The position numbers and the translations under genes were made by a program. Positions 31,637-41,619 of a DNA stretch of 41,619 bases are shown piece after piece. The notes under the pieces are model-generated. The model was not told the DNA's origin. It saw only the letters and a program-made list of their open reading frames with translations, and searched no databases. Location: NCBI GenBank assembly GCA_000934385.1, contig KN880647.1, forward strand, positions 1 through 41,619, in the 5' to 3' direction. The DNA is from Cylindrobasidium torrendii FP15055 ss-10 (Eukaryota; Basidiomycota; Agaricomycetes; Agaricales; Physalacriaceae). The first letter of the stretch is position 1. Every line of letters starts with the position of its first letter.

Positions 31637-32209
31637 GAGGGTAGACAGACGCGTCGTGAGCGTTGAGAGCAAGTGTGATGCGATCTCGGTAACACCCGAA
31701 TCGCGTTTGCTTTGTTTTCGCGCGGGTAGGCGTGATGCTAATTCGCACGACCATTGCCGTACATACAGCTGCTAATTACAGCTCGCGCTGGAGATACTCG
31801 CCACTGAATTGAATTCGGTCACTTCGGGGTTCAACGTCAACGTTCAGTAGCACTCTGCCTATGGATAGTTGATTGGCAGTATTAAACAGACCGCGAACAC
31901 TTGCAATTGTGTATGCTCATTGAATGACCAGTCATATATGCTTGCAGTACGGCCAATATAACTTCGAGAGATACAATACACATATATCTATGGCCTCAGC
32001 ATAACATCTCAGTGGCATCCGGCACGGTCAAAGCCTTGTCAAATGTGAATGTCAAATCGGAGCAAGCTGTGAGCCTCGTGTTCTTGGATGAGTTGTTACT
32101 GTTGTTACTTTGCTGATGTATGTCATCTACAAAAATGTAGGCCTCGTTATTATAGTAGCTTCATGTTACATTCAATCCTTGGACAATACACATAAATTAA
32201 TTACAGCTG
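31637..32209. other. Intergenic region, NSE1 promoter and hydrolase 3' flank
   Basis: About 570 bases with no recognised gene. It is AT-rich from 31900 on, with short repeats of GTTGTTACT near 32095-32110. Confidence 0.4.
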
Positions 32210-33136
32210 TCATAATGTGGAACTTCTCTTGTCTTTCACAAACGCAGCGACGCCCTCTACAAACGCGTCGGCGCTCAAAGTCTCCAGGTGCCCCCCAAAA
32301 TCGTTGACAGATAATCCAACATGATAATCGACCTGAGGCACGCCGGCGTAGAGGTCGCAAAGATGGCGGTGCATGGCCTCGGACTGTTCAATGTTTACGA
32401 GCTCGTCCGCGGTAGAATGCAGAATAAGCCAGCGGATGTGCGTTGTCCGTGTGGGGAGGCTGGTTACAGAAACATCCGCATACGAATCACGTTCGCCGAA
32501 CGCGCCATCGATGAACCACATGCGATAGTTCGGGAAACGGTCGACGAGGGCGTCGATGTCGTATATACCCTCCGCGAGGATGAGCCCACGTACTGCAAGC
32601 AGCATGGCAGGAGATGGTGTGAGCTCGGGGGTGACAGCGGACGAATCCAAGAAGATAGAGGCAAGCATGTGTGCAGCGCAACTATGGCCTATGAGAAATA
32701 TCCTGTTTTCGTCGAAAGGACGGCCATTGGATGAGTCTGGGCCAGACCAGGTAGGTATGAATGTGAGGAGGCGTAGAATATCCTGTGCATGTGCTGGATG
32801 TTGGAAGGCGGTCTCTGGAGTGGGAGACTGCGGTGTGAGGCGGTAGTTGGGCACCAGGACGCACAGGCCTGTGGTGGAGACTAGTTTGGCTGCGAGCGCA
32901 GCGTGATCACGTTTGTCCTCGCTAATCAACACGCAGTAAGCGGTGTTGAATGAGCCGACGGAAGATGGCACTACTCACGAACGCCAGGCGCCGCCATGGA
33001 CAAAGCAAAGCAGGGGTCGCGGCGCGGAGGACGGCGACGACGACGACGACGACGGTTGCCGGGGTACATAGAGGTCAAATTGGAGACGAGGATTGTCAAG
33101 GTTATCTGTGTAAGGCACGTCCGACACTACGTCCAT
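32210..33136 (-). CDS. Kynurenine formamidase-like alpha/beta hydrolase
   Basis: It probably hydrolyses N-formylkynurenine to kynurenine and formate in tryptophan breakdown or NAD synthesis. Two exons (33136-32979 and 32921-32210) join in frame as CFVHGGAWRS / EDKRDHAALAAKL. The HGGxW oxyanion motif, nucleophile elbow GHSCAAH (compare GHSAGAH in animal formamidases), acid HSTADEL and His in FGGHLETL complete the fold. VPYTDNLDNPRLQFDLYVP at the front is typical. The start is chosen as Met at 33136; an upstream Met at 33235 would place the ATG only 12 bases from the TATATAAA element. It is divergent from PMP3. A related esterase cannot be excluded. Confidence 0.82.
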
Positions 33137-33246
33137 TTTTTCGCAGGGACCGTGGTGGAGTGATGTCTTGGTGATACAGGGTGGCTGTGTGTCATAATCA
33201 AAGCATGTGGCTGTGCGGCTAATTCTGTACGTCATGATTTCTGGCC

Positions 33247-33254
33247 TATATAAA
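33247..33254 (+). promoter_or_regulatory. TATA box of PMP3 in the divergent promoter
   Basis: TATATAAA lies 63-70 bases upstream of the PMP3 ATG at 33317, the usual distance. It is in the 180-base region shared with the divergent hydrolase gene. Confidence 0.65.
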
Positions 33255-33316
33255 TGGGGTCCGCATTTGAGATTTGCCCCCCAGTCCTTTACCCTCACGC
33301 CCACTCACGAGAAATA

Positions 33317-33697
33317 ATGGCTTTCACCGCTTCAGACATCTGCAAGGTGCGCAGACCGTGAAACCCAGTCGAATTCGAACTCACGTCCACCCCAGATCCT
33401 CTTCGCCATCTTCCTGCCTCCGCTAGGTTTGCCATTTCCACGGCCCCGCCCTGTGGTCGTCGCTCATCTCTCTGCTAGGTGTATTCCTTGAGCGTGGCTG
33501 CAACTGCGACTTCCTCATCAACATTCTTCTCACCTGCTTGGGATGGATGTGAGTCTCCTACGTTTACTGTCCATTGCCACCTCACTGACCAACCTTTCCA
33601 GTCCGGGCATCATCCATGGTCTGTCCTCGCCACCGAGTCGCGCCTCAAATTTGACTGACAACTTTTTCCAGCCCTTTACATCATTCTCAAATACTAG
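33317..33697 (+). CDS. PMP3: Plasma membrane proteolipid Pmp3 (57 aa, five exons)
   Basis: Pmp3 is a tiny two-span plasma-membrane protein (UPF0057 family) linked to membrane potential and salt tolerance. Exons 33317-33346, 33396-33426, 33479-33548, 33602-33618 and 33672-33697 total 174 bases and join in frame: MAFTASDICK, ILFAIFLPPLG, VFLERGCNCDFLINILLTCL, GWIPGIIHA, LYIILKY then TAG. The family signature around the LPPLGVFLERGC segment is exact. All introns begin GT and end AG and are about 50 bases. Exon four is only 17 bases, so automatic annotation can miss this gene. A TATA box at 33247 supports the start. Confidence 0.95.
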
Positions 33698-35299
33698 TTG
33701 GCAGCGCGCACCGACGTCCATCGTCAAGTCACCTATACCAATGACGTATTTCCCATGACGGTGGCTTCGTGAACGAACCCCTACCTGTCTATTACCACCG
33801 ATACCTCTTGCGTGTATTTTATCAGCCACAATGGACCTTTAATCCTAAACCAATGCTTCCTGTTCACAAATGGCATTCCCGTTCACCAAGTGAGCTGACC
33901 AACGGCAACCTCATATTGTTCAGGGTATTCGAACGAGCCCCAGGCGCAAGTGCCTGCAGTTTTGCCGCCTATCCACAGTATACAGTCAAGCTATGCAGGA
34001 ACCGGTTTGAAAATAAGCTACGCAATTGCCGCATACATCTCTTGTTACGTCTTGCACTATGTTAAGTTATACAGAGCAAAAGGCTGCACGGATGTGCGCA
34101 TGAGCGTCAACTGCGCGAGGAAGGCCAAGTCGACCTTGGGAAAGACGAGTTCACGGTCAAGTGGATGCTTGGCAATCGGAGGCCGAATTCAGTGACCCAA
34201 CCTGCATGATGTAGGCATCTATGACTGATATCGATACTGACTCACACTCACGAAGACAACATGTTCGGCGTTCTCTGAGCGCGCGCAGACAGAGATCAAT
34301 AAGTCTCGAACATATCCCATTTAGGAAAACAAGTTATCCCAAGTTGGCAGTGAGGCGATAGAGGTGAACCATCATTCTTTTGGCGGTGCTGTTGGGTAAG
34401 GGCTTGAGGGATGCATGACATGCATAGATTTCCCGCAGCTCAGGGAGATAGAAAGAATGTCAGCGTGTTGACTACACCACCAATTTCGATACCCAACTGA
34501 CATTGTCCGGTTGCGAATCTGTGCGCAAATCTGCTTGCATTGAGAACATAGCAGTGGTTTCATGAATCATCCTGGACCCCCTACCATCCTTCCGCTGAGC
34601 GCCCGCAGTGTCTACGCATGAATATGCCTCTAGGATTTCCTTCTGCGAGTATTTGTCAGCAAATATCCATTTTTGGTCTGTTTGGTCAACCCGCACCGCC
34701 GCCTGGCTGGCTGGGAAAGGGAATCAATGTGCTACAATAGACGTTCAACGTTCCAGTGAAAGATACCCTTACAGAACCGTAATACTCATGCCTACCGAGA
34801 AGTTCAAGACGGTTAACTCACAACGATCTCCCACAGCTAGAAGGTCACGAGCATCAGATCGCGCCTCAAGGTCATGAATGAGCGTTGTGCAGCCTGTTGT
34901 ATAGCGTCTCCCTTACAGCGAGGAATAGCACGCTGACCGTTGGCAAGCGAGTGGCACCTCTCAATTGACAATCAAAACTGAAGCCCAAATAACACAAGTT
35001 GAGAACTAACGAATGTCTAGTAAGAGTGTAGAGCAAGGAAGGAGAGAGCATTCGTTCATTGGCCACGGTAATGGGGGTATTCGAACCAATGAGATTGGGA
35101 ATTAGGAGGATACGGGTAGGGCTCGTGATATATGAGGGTCGTAAAAGAGAACCATCCGCGGTACGCTACGTAAAGAATAATAACCAAGAGACACCCGCGG
35201 CGCGTATAACTGTGGTAGCAGATAAACAACGGAAGAAAGGAAAAAGATCATAACAGTCGTACGGAATAGATGGACACATGTTGATGAGGTATGGGGCGC
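33698..35299. other. 1.6-kb region without a recognised gene
   Basis: The longest gap in the window. Short frames exist (for example a frame around 33920-34195 reading YSNEPQAQVP after a CAG acceptor-like site), but none shows a domain or a splice-consistent extension. It contains the 3' flank of PMP3 and of the acidic-protein gene. No tRNA fold or long repeat was seen. Confidence 0.4.
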
Positions 35300-36630
35300 T
35301 TATGCTGTGGCAGCAACGACGGGTGTGGGAGCGGGCGCTGCGACAGGAGTCTCCTCAACCTTTGTGGGCTCTTCAGCGGGCTTCGCCTCCTCGGTCTTGG
35401 GCTCCTCAGGCTTGGCTTCGGTGGTCGCAGCGACCTCGCCCTCGGCGGGGTTCTCGAGAGGTGCAATGGCGGGGGTCTCCTCCAACTTGGGCGGGTTCTC
35501 GTCGACCTTGGCCGGGGTGGACACCTCGCTCTTGGGCTTCTTGGAGAAGAAGTCACCGACACGGGCGGACAGTCTGCGAGTGATCTTTCGACGTATTAGC
35601 GAGGCATATTACGATGATACACTGAACACACCTTCTTCTCCTTCTTGTCGTCCTTCTTGACCTCCTCCTTCTTCTCTTCCTTCTGTACAGATGTAAGCGC
35701 GATGCGCTTAGGATGGACAAAGAAACTTACGGCCTCTTCCTCAGCAGCGGGGGTTACGGGAGCCTCAGCAGTCTCTTCCTTAGCGGCGTCGGCAGCGGGG
35801 GCAGCCTCAGTCACCTCCTCGGCAGCGGGAGCCTCAGTCGCGGCGGGAGCGGGGGCATCCTCCTTGACAGCGTCCTCGGCGGGAGTCTCAGCAGCTGGCG
35901 CGGCCTCCTCGGTCGCAGGCGCAACAGCAGTCTCCTCCTTGGCGGCCTCCTCTCCAGACTGGACGCAGCGTCAGTTTATCGCGCAACGAGAACGGTAAAT
36001 TAGCGACGGACCTCGGATGCCTTATCCTTCTTGTCCTTCTTCGGGCTCTTGGGCGACTTGGGCTTCTTCTCCTTGGGCTTGTCGTTCTTGAACGGCGCAA
36101 GCAGCTTGGCAAGGAGAGTAGGCTTCTCCTCCTTCTTCTTCTCCTCAGTAGCCTCGGCCTAGCCAGACACGTTAGACACATGATGAAAGGATGATGCCGG
36201 ATCACGCACGGGCTTGGTCTCCTCCTTGGTCTCCCCAGCCTCGGCGGCGGCGGCGGGCTCCTCCTTGGCAGCTTCAGTCTCCGCCGGAGCTGGAGCAGCA
36301 GCAGCGTCAACAACGGGAGCGGGAGCCTCCGTCTTGACCTCCTCCTAGCGTCAAATTAAGATACGGCTACGTGGCACCGTTCGGAAATAACTAACCTCGA
36401 CCTTGGCTTCCTCCTTGACAGGCTCCTGAACGACATATTAGTTTATCGCGTCAGATTTGAGAAGACTGGATGCGCACAGGAGCGGGAACAACCTCCTCGG
36501 TCTTGGGGGCCTCAACGGCCTCAACGGCAGCAGCAGGGGCGTCCTCCGCGGCAACAGCCGGGGTGGTTTCTACGGCCTTGACCTCCTCGACGGGAGCGAC
36601 GGCGGCGGCAACAGCTTCAGGTGCAGACAT
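35300..36630 (-). CDS. Ala/Glu/Lys/Pro-rich disordered protein of unknown function
   Basis: The ATG at 36630 opens SAPEAVAAAVAPVEEV and the gene ends with TAA at 35302-35300. About eight exons are visible, including micro-exons (QEPVKEEAKVE near 36397-36428 and EEKKEEVKKDDKKEKK near 35636-35683). Nearly the whole product is low-complexity Ala/Glu/Lys/Pro sequence. Two blocks look conserved and basic: TLLAKLLAPFKNDKPKEKK with SPKSPKKDKKDK, and LSARVGDFFSKKPKSEV followed by STPAKVDENPPKLEE. I recall similar agaricomycete hypothetical proteins but no function. Strong A/G-rich coding strand and repetitive codons make exon borders uncertain. Confidence 0.75.
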
Positions 36631-37485
36631 TATGCAAAAATCTGAGAAAAAAGTGAGCTGATAAGCGAGCAGAATAAGTCAAAGAACTCTACGCACGAGC
36701 AAAGGGTATTAACTGGACACTGAAAGGAGGGATGAAGATGCGCGCGACACAACCTAGAGGCCCGCTGGGAAAATAGGTGGGATGGAAGAGGTTAAGGGCG
36801 CCCTGGTCGCGAGGTTGGCTTCTTATACCTGGGCGATCAACGAATCATGTGACTTCGGCAATCTTCGGCTCGTCGCGATTCTCTCCAAGAGGCCACATTT
36901 GAATTTGGAGTCTCACCATCTTTCCTTGTTACCTACATTTTCCTGCCATTAAACTTTATTGCGCTCCTGACGCCTCAGAGTACATGGATAGGCGCTGCTC
37001 GACGCTACTTTTTTGCTCTGACGGCATTTCGGCGGTGCTCGTTCCACATCAGGGCATGTTGAAATTCGACGGAAAAGAAGCGTCAGCGATCTCGTGGCTC
37101 TGTGACTTTTTGGCATGCAGATTTGCGGCGAGCCTCCTGTGTCAACGTTCAACGCGCACTTCTCAGCGTTGAGCTCCTCCTGTTCGGGGGATTGGCGCGC
37201 CCGCCGCGGCGTCCTTCGTTCCCTCTCTCTCTTTCTCTCTCTTTCTCATTTCACTGTTCGGGGTTCTCTTTCTGTATATTGGTTCCAGACTCCAGACTAC
37301 ATCACACGGCCCAAGTTGCAGGGTCCAAGCGCACGATATGCAACGCAGTTACAACAACGTCACCCTGGTGGAGCGCGCAGTGCCCCAGGGCCTCATGTCT
37401 TTTGTCTGTCTTCGTATAAAGATGCACGGCAACAGGTCGTAGAGCCTTTGGCCGCGCCCTCTTACGACACGAACGAATCTCCAAC
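36631..37485. promoter_or_regulatory. Divergent promoter region with CT-rich tract
   Basis: This 855-base region separates two divergent genes. A pyrimidine run (about 37212-37250, CTCTCTCTCTTTCTCTCT-like) lies some 240 bases upstream of the Sur7/PalI gene start; CT tracts are common core-promoter elements in filamentous fungi. No other gene was recognised. Confidence 0.45.
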
Positions 37486-38458
37486 ATGTTTGCCCCCCTC
37501 TTCACGTCTTTCTCCGTCTTCTCCGCCTTCTTGCTCCTGCTGCTCGTGTCGGTTTCCACTCCCATCACACAATCGATCCGGCTGTTTACCATATCTACGC
37601 GCACCGAGAATAGCAATATCTTCTCTTCCAGTGTCAGTGGCTCAGCGCACTTCGGTGTATGGGGATACTGTGTGGAGGCCATCCAAGTCTCGTGAGTCGC
37701 GGTATTACTTGGAAGTATCCGGATTTCCTAATACACATACAGCATCGCTGGCGCTGATTTCAATACCGACTCTGGATGCTCAGAGCCCAAGCTGGGCTAT
37801 ACCTTTGACAAGACCCTTGCGGAGGCCTTGTATGTACTGGCACACCGACTTTGTAGCCACTTCAGCTCACTGTCCTCATTTCAGGCAAGTAGATGAATAC
37901 ACCGACCTCATCAGCCGCACCACCGTAGCAGCATTGGTGCTCCACCCCATTGGTCAGTCGCGTTCCCGTGACTTGTATGTGCAATCTCGGTCTAATCCTC
38001 TGCACTGTGCAGCCTGTGGCCTCGCCTTCCTCACGCTCGTCTTGTCCCTGTTTATGTTCCGCCGTGGAGACAACAACACAGCTCGACTTCCGTCTTTCCT
38101 CACTCTCGCCGTCGGCACGCTAACCGCCCTTGTCACTACCGCCGTCTTTCTGATCGATGTGATTGTGGTCGCGGTGCTCCGGAATAAGGTGCGCGACGAA
38201 ACGGACGGAACACTTACAGCGACATGGGGGAATGCGGTACGCGTCCGTGGCTTTGCATGCGGGAAATGTATTAACCTCTCAATTTCTTTAGGTGTGGATG
38301 GTGCTTGGGGCGGCCGTTGCGCTCTGGCTGGCTGTCGCTGGGTCTTGTGCAGGAATCTGCGCTTGCGGTTCGCGCCCGCGGTATGTCCTTTTCTGACTTC
38401 GACATGCACCCATTATTCATTCCATCCTCGCAGGTTCCGGCGCGGCGCGAAATACTGA
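37486..38458 (+). CDS. Sur7/PalI-family four-span membrane protein
   Basis: Members act in the plasma membrane, either in eisosome-type domains (Sur7) or in ambient pH sensing (PalI/Rim9). Exons join in frame from ATG 37486: MFAPLFTSFSVFSAFLLLLL (first span), then the extracellular loop with the family motif HFGVWGYCV, SIAGADFNTDSGCSEPKLGY, TDLISRTTVAALVLHPI, ACGLAFLTLVLSLFMF (second span), LAVGTLTALVTTAVFLIDVI (third span), WMVLGAAVALWLAVAGSCAG (fourth span) and RPRFRRGAKY then TGA at 38456. All introns are GT-AG. A longer frame starting at 37115 is open by chance and lacks the first span in frame. Which branch of the family it belongs to cannot be settled here. Confidence 0.88.
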
Positions 38459-39084
38459 GCGGCGGCGGGCAGCGTACATATCATCTCGGCACCACTTCTG
38501 CAGCGCCCTGCCTTCTCCTACCTCCTGCCCCTCATGTCATAGCCGCCCACAGCGTACTGTTCACGCCTTCCATCAGATGCCACCATTTCCAAATGAGCTC
38601 CCGCGCTCGCGTTTCACGATGGCGAGAGATAACGACTTTACTGCACGGACAGTATTCAGGACCTAATCCTCGAGTTGCGTGAAATTGCATATACCCTCTA
38701 CCTTAGAATACGGACAATTTGAAAGACTTTGAGCCATTTATGATCAGTAGACTTTGTGACGGACGGCCTGCCAGTGAGGAAAGCCACAAGCTTACAGTAG
38801 GATGTCCTAGCTTTGGACCTTCAAGCCACAAGCTTCATGTTTATGAAGTTACTCATGGCGAGCAAATTCCCGTACATTGGTACGTTTTCTAGTCAACCCA
38901 TTGGATGGTATCATCGTGAGACCAGTCACAAGTGAACATGTACGTGTTGCATACAGCGACCAACGTTGCACCGAGTCCATTCCACCGTTGGGCAAGAACA
39001 AGTAGGGGCTGCGCGAAGAGTGCGCGGGATGCAATAAATTGTTTTGTGATAGATGTAACATATTACGAATATAGGCATATGTAC
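38459..39084. other. Convergent 3' intergenic region with a 13-bp direct repeat
   Basis: It lies between the 3' ends of two convergent genes. AAGCCACAAGCTT occurs at 38781-38793 and again at 38823-38835. No gene or RNA was recognised. Confidence 0.5.
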
Positions 39085-40757
39085 TTATAAGCAAGCCAGC
39101 TTGGAAACCTCTTCGTGAATGTGGTCGTGCATCCGGTACGCGTTCATCTCGTTGATAGTGAGCTTGCCGGACAGCGCCGCTAACGCAGTGTCATGGGCAG
39201 TAAGAGAAGTAAACCCAATGCGCTCGTTGATATTGAGGGTTGCTCGCCATGATGCCTCTTGTACGCGCGTGCCGCGAGGTTTACGGATTCGTTCGTACAG
39301 TGCCAAACCCTGCGCGATGTTGTTTGTAAAGTCGTATGTTGACGAGAAGATGATGCCTAGAGCGGCGGCGTCCTCGATGGCCTGACATGCACCTTGCGAC
39401 TGATGTGGCATCATGGGGTGCGCGGCATCACCAAGGATACAGACTTTGCCTTTCTGCCAGTGCTGAATAACCAATGAGCCATGCAGACTGGATGACTAGA
39501 AACAGCATACAGGGTATGGTTCGTGCTTGTAGAGCCGCCAAGGCATGCGGTCAATGGAGTTTTTAATAAGGGCGAGGCAGTCATCATCGAGGGAATCGTA
39601 GCATCCTTTGGTGATGTCGGAGACAGGCACTTCGATGAAGCTGAATCCCTCTTTCGTGTGGTTCGTCATTTCTGTAGGCATGAAACCTATACACCAGATG
39701 AACAAACAGAAATAAACGACTTTGTTGGGAGACTGACAGTAAAAAGAGACTATGTCGTAGTCGGAACAAGGCGACATAACAACCTTGTAGAATTGAGAGC
39801 GAGTGGTACTGCTTTCATTCTGCGGCATTCCGCCCCAGTAATGACTACAGGGGGATAAGTTGGCGGTGGGGGGAATACGGGACAGATACAAGAACTAACA
39901 TTGCAGGCTCTAAAGAGTATGGTTGCAGTCCAAGTCGTTCGACATCCGTACGTCTGACATTGCAGCGGTAACAAGTCTGAGGAGCGGACTTGACCGAGGG
40001 GATGATGCCAATCTCGCGACGAACGACAGACTAAGTGGATAGTTAGATGGCGGGAGTCAAGAGCTTAGATTAAGTAAGCATACGCGGATGCCGTCCGACC
40101 CGATGATCAAATCGGCGATTGTTGTTCGACCGTTTTGGAATGTCACGGTGCCCTTCTCGTAATCAACCGACTCACATCTGTGCAGCTTGTCAGTGTGCGG
40201 TTGGGATGATTTGGAGAAAGAAACGCACACATGGTCGACGACGACAGTGGCAGGTGTCCCAAGGCCATCTGGAGATGTCGCAGCTCTGAGCAGCCCGGCA
40301 TGCATGTCTTGTCGATGGAACATGTTGTAAACATTTCCCCATTGCTCTTCATAGTTCTCGAGGTCGTACTGATTCAATATTTCTCCCGTCTCCCAGTCGT
40401 GCATGACCAATTTCATCTGCAGAATGCTGTTAGAATCACCAAAGTAGCATGTTAGTCGTGCCCACCAGAACAACTGGCTTCATACTCGGGATGTCTACTT
40501 CCCACTCGCGAAGCCACTGTGTGCCATTTGCAGCGCAAGAGACGGCTGCGCCGACCTCGACGTTGAAGTTGCGGCGCTCGTAAATCTCGACTAGAGTCGC
40601 ACAGGGTCACTATCACTGTCTTGCGGCAGCAGCATGTTGAATGTGGGTACATACCGAGATGACCTGAACGTCGAAGCGCAATGGCGGCCGAAAGCCCACC
40701 AAGACCACCGCCAATAACGGCGACGCGAAGCTGCTTGAAATTGGTGTCGGAATCCAT
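39085..40757 (-). CDS. FAD-dependent monooxygenase, salicylate hydroxylase type
   Basis: Such enzymes use FAD and NAD(P)H to hydroxylate aromatic acids such as salicylate. The ATG at 40757 gives an N-terminal Rossmann fold, LRVAVIGGGLGGLSAAIALR (GxGxxG). RRNFNVEVGAAVS, WETGEILNQYDLENYEEQWG, FHRQDMHAGLL, ADLIIGSDGIR (the GD motif) and KVCILGDAAHPMMPHQSQGA (second FAD motif) follow, then QAIEDAAALG and a helical C-terminus ending SKLACL and TAA at 39087-39085. About eight exons. A TATATAA box lies 47-53 bases upstream of the start. The exact substrate cannot be read from sequence. Confidence 0.88.
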
Positions 40758-40803
40758 AAGAACTAGCGATAAGCTTTGACCAGCCTTACAGTGACTCTGA
40801 ACG

Positions 40804-40810
40804 TTATATA
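40804..40810 (-). promoter_or_regulatory. TATA box of the monooxygenase gene
   Basis: TATATAA on the minus strand lies 47-53 bases before the ATG at 40757, in the 345-base region shared with the divergent dienelactone-hydrolase-like gene. Confidence 0.6.
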
Positions 40811-41102
40811 GCTCGACCCAGACGCACACACTCGGCCGCGGGTGTCCCTACGGCCGAATTTTGTATGGCATTGGATAGGCTTCGGGGAGGGTATTGTACG
40901 GACATTTGGAGCCTCCAAGACGATAAGTTTGGCACAATCTGAGCAAAGGATTCACTATGGAGTACAGAATTTGGTTGATCATGCGACAGCATTGCTTATC
41001 TCTCCCAGCGTCACTTTCAGGATCCGAATTGTAATTGGGGACTCGGATCGTACCAAGCCTTTTATCTTGGACCGGGACTATCAGGTCGACAAAGCGTCGA
41101 CA

Positions 41103-41619
41103 ATGATGGCACCCTCAGTATACGATCCACAATCGCCAGATGAGCAAGTCGTACCTTTGCCTTCGGCGCCTCTACAGCACATTGCGCCGAATGTTGTACT
41201 ACAACCCCCGCTCACCCGCCGCGGTACGGGGCCTGGGCTAATCGCATTCCTCCCCCCACCGACGGCGCTGTCCCCGAGCACCCGTCCGAAAAAACCACTC
41301 GACCCAGAGCCAGTGTTCAAATGTGCAGAAGAAGGCTTTGCGGTGGTGGGAATGACCGCATCTGAGGCAGCTGCAGAAGGCTGGTCCATCGCAGAGTCAT
41401 TATCAAAGGCCATTGATGCGCTACTGGAAGTGAAGGAGCTCGATACAAAGGACAAATTTGCGGTTACTGGTGCGTCTTTCCACGGACACCTATGGCACCT
41501 AATCCTGGAAAAAAATAAAGCGAAACTTCACAAGTGTAGTCAACATAAACATCCTCTATGAGCGCTACTTTCATGGGTATTACAGGAGCATTTCACTTGT
41601 TTCTCACGGTGTTTACTAA
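41103..41619 (+). CDS. Dienelactone-hydrolase-like protein, N-terminal part (runs off the window)
   Basis: Two adjacent ATGs (41103 and 41106) open MAPSVYDPQSPDEQVVPLPS. LTRRGTGPGLIAFLPPPTAL, LDPEPVFKCAEEGFAVVGMT and AIDALLEVKELDTKDKFAVTG follow; I recall these blocks from agaricomycete dienelactone hydrolase-like proteins. An intron probably starts at the GTGCGT after KFAVTG, and more exons must lie beyond 41619. The catalytic Cys/Ser, Asp and His are not in the window. The family is less certain than for its neighbours. The head-to-head arrangement with an aromatic monooxygenase fits a small aromatic-degradation pair. Confidence 0.6.

Noticed and set aside
33137..33304. Extension of the hydrolase N-terminus to 33304
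   Set aside because: It would read through the PMP3 TATA box and the shared promoter and adds no conserved residues; Met at 33136 directly precedes the conserved VPYTD block.
35041..35120. Possible tRNA B-box (GGTTCGAAT on the minus strand)
   Set aside because: The bases on each side do not form a T-arm stem and no acceptor stem or A-box is found at the right distance.
35278..36003. Gly/Leu/Ser-rich plus-strand frames across the acidic-protein gene
   Set aside because: They are the reverse complement of Ala/Glu/Lys codon repeats and show no independent start, splice or domain logic.
37115..37485. Long plus-strand frame upstream of the Sur7/PalI gene
   Set aside because: It is Ser/Pro/Arg-rich, runs through introns of the real gene in another frame, and lacks the first membrane span in frame.

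Overview
The window is nuclear DNA of a filamentous fungus, most likely an agaricomycete basidiomycete. The genes are dense, lie on both strands, and are cut by many GT-AG introns of about 45-70 bases. Their protein families (a GH43 galactanase with a binding domain, PP4 regulatory subunit, Pmp3, Sur7/PalI, Nse1) fit a wood- or litter-associated basidiomycete. No bacterial features, CRISPR array, rRNA or convincing tRNA were seen.

Bases 1-11143 hold one host gene, a voltage-gated proton channel (Hv1-like), split by a 10,050-bp Ty3/gypsy chromovirus at 1014-11063. The element has two apparently identical 170-bp LTRs (TG...CA) and a 5-bp target duplication (cagag). Its parts are: a leader carrying six tandem hairpins of one design; a Gag-protease frame; a single in-frame UGA; a Pol frame (RT, RNase H, integrase, chromodomain); a long third ORF of unknown function that probably carries a small intron; a hairpin; a G6 tract; and the 3' LTR. 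The insertion cuts the coiled coil of the channel, and the LTR supplies a new stop codon.

Bases 11482-15050 carry two neighbouring minus-strand genes for four-span (MARVEL-like) membrane proteins with proline-rich cytosolic tails. Bases 15434-19081 encode a HEAT-repeat PP4 regulatory subunit 1-like protein, and 19983-22064 a secreted GH43 galactanase with a C-terminal carbohydrate-binding domain, both on the minus strand.

Bases 23063-30103 are housekeeping. Asparagine synthetase (minus) is divergent from phosphatidylinositol synthase (plus), with a Gcn4/Cpc1-type site in a palindrome 47 bases from the asparagine synthetase start. A mitochondrial-type AAA+ ATPase follows on the plus strand. 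NSE1 of the SMC5/6 complex (minus) ends at 30265 with a poly-glutamate tail encoded by a microsatellite. A kynurenine formamidase-like hydrolase (minus) shares a promoter region with the tiny five-exon PMP3 gene (plus).

Bases 35300-41619 hold an Ala/Glu/Lys/Pro-rich disordered protein (minus), a Sur7/PalI-family four-span protein (plus), and a salicylate-hydroxylase-type FAD monooxygenase (minus) divergent from a dienelactone-hydrolase-like gene that runs off the window (plus).

The most novel material is in the retrotransposon: the hairpin array with compensating stem changes, the in-frame UGA at the Gag-Pol boundary, and the unrecognised third ORF. Exon joins were worked out by eye from splice sites and reading frame. 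No database search was possible.
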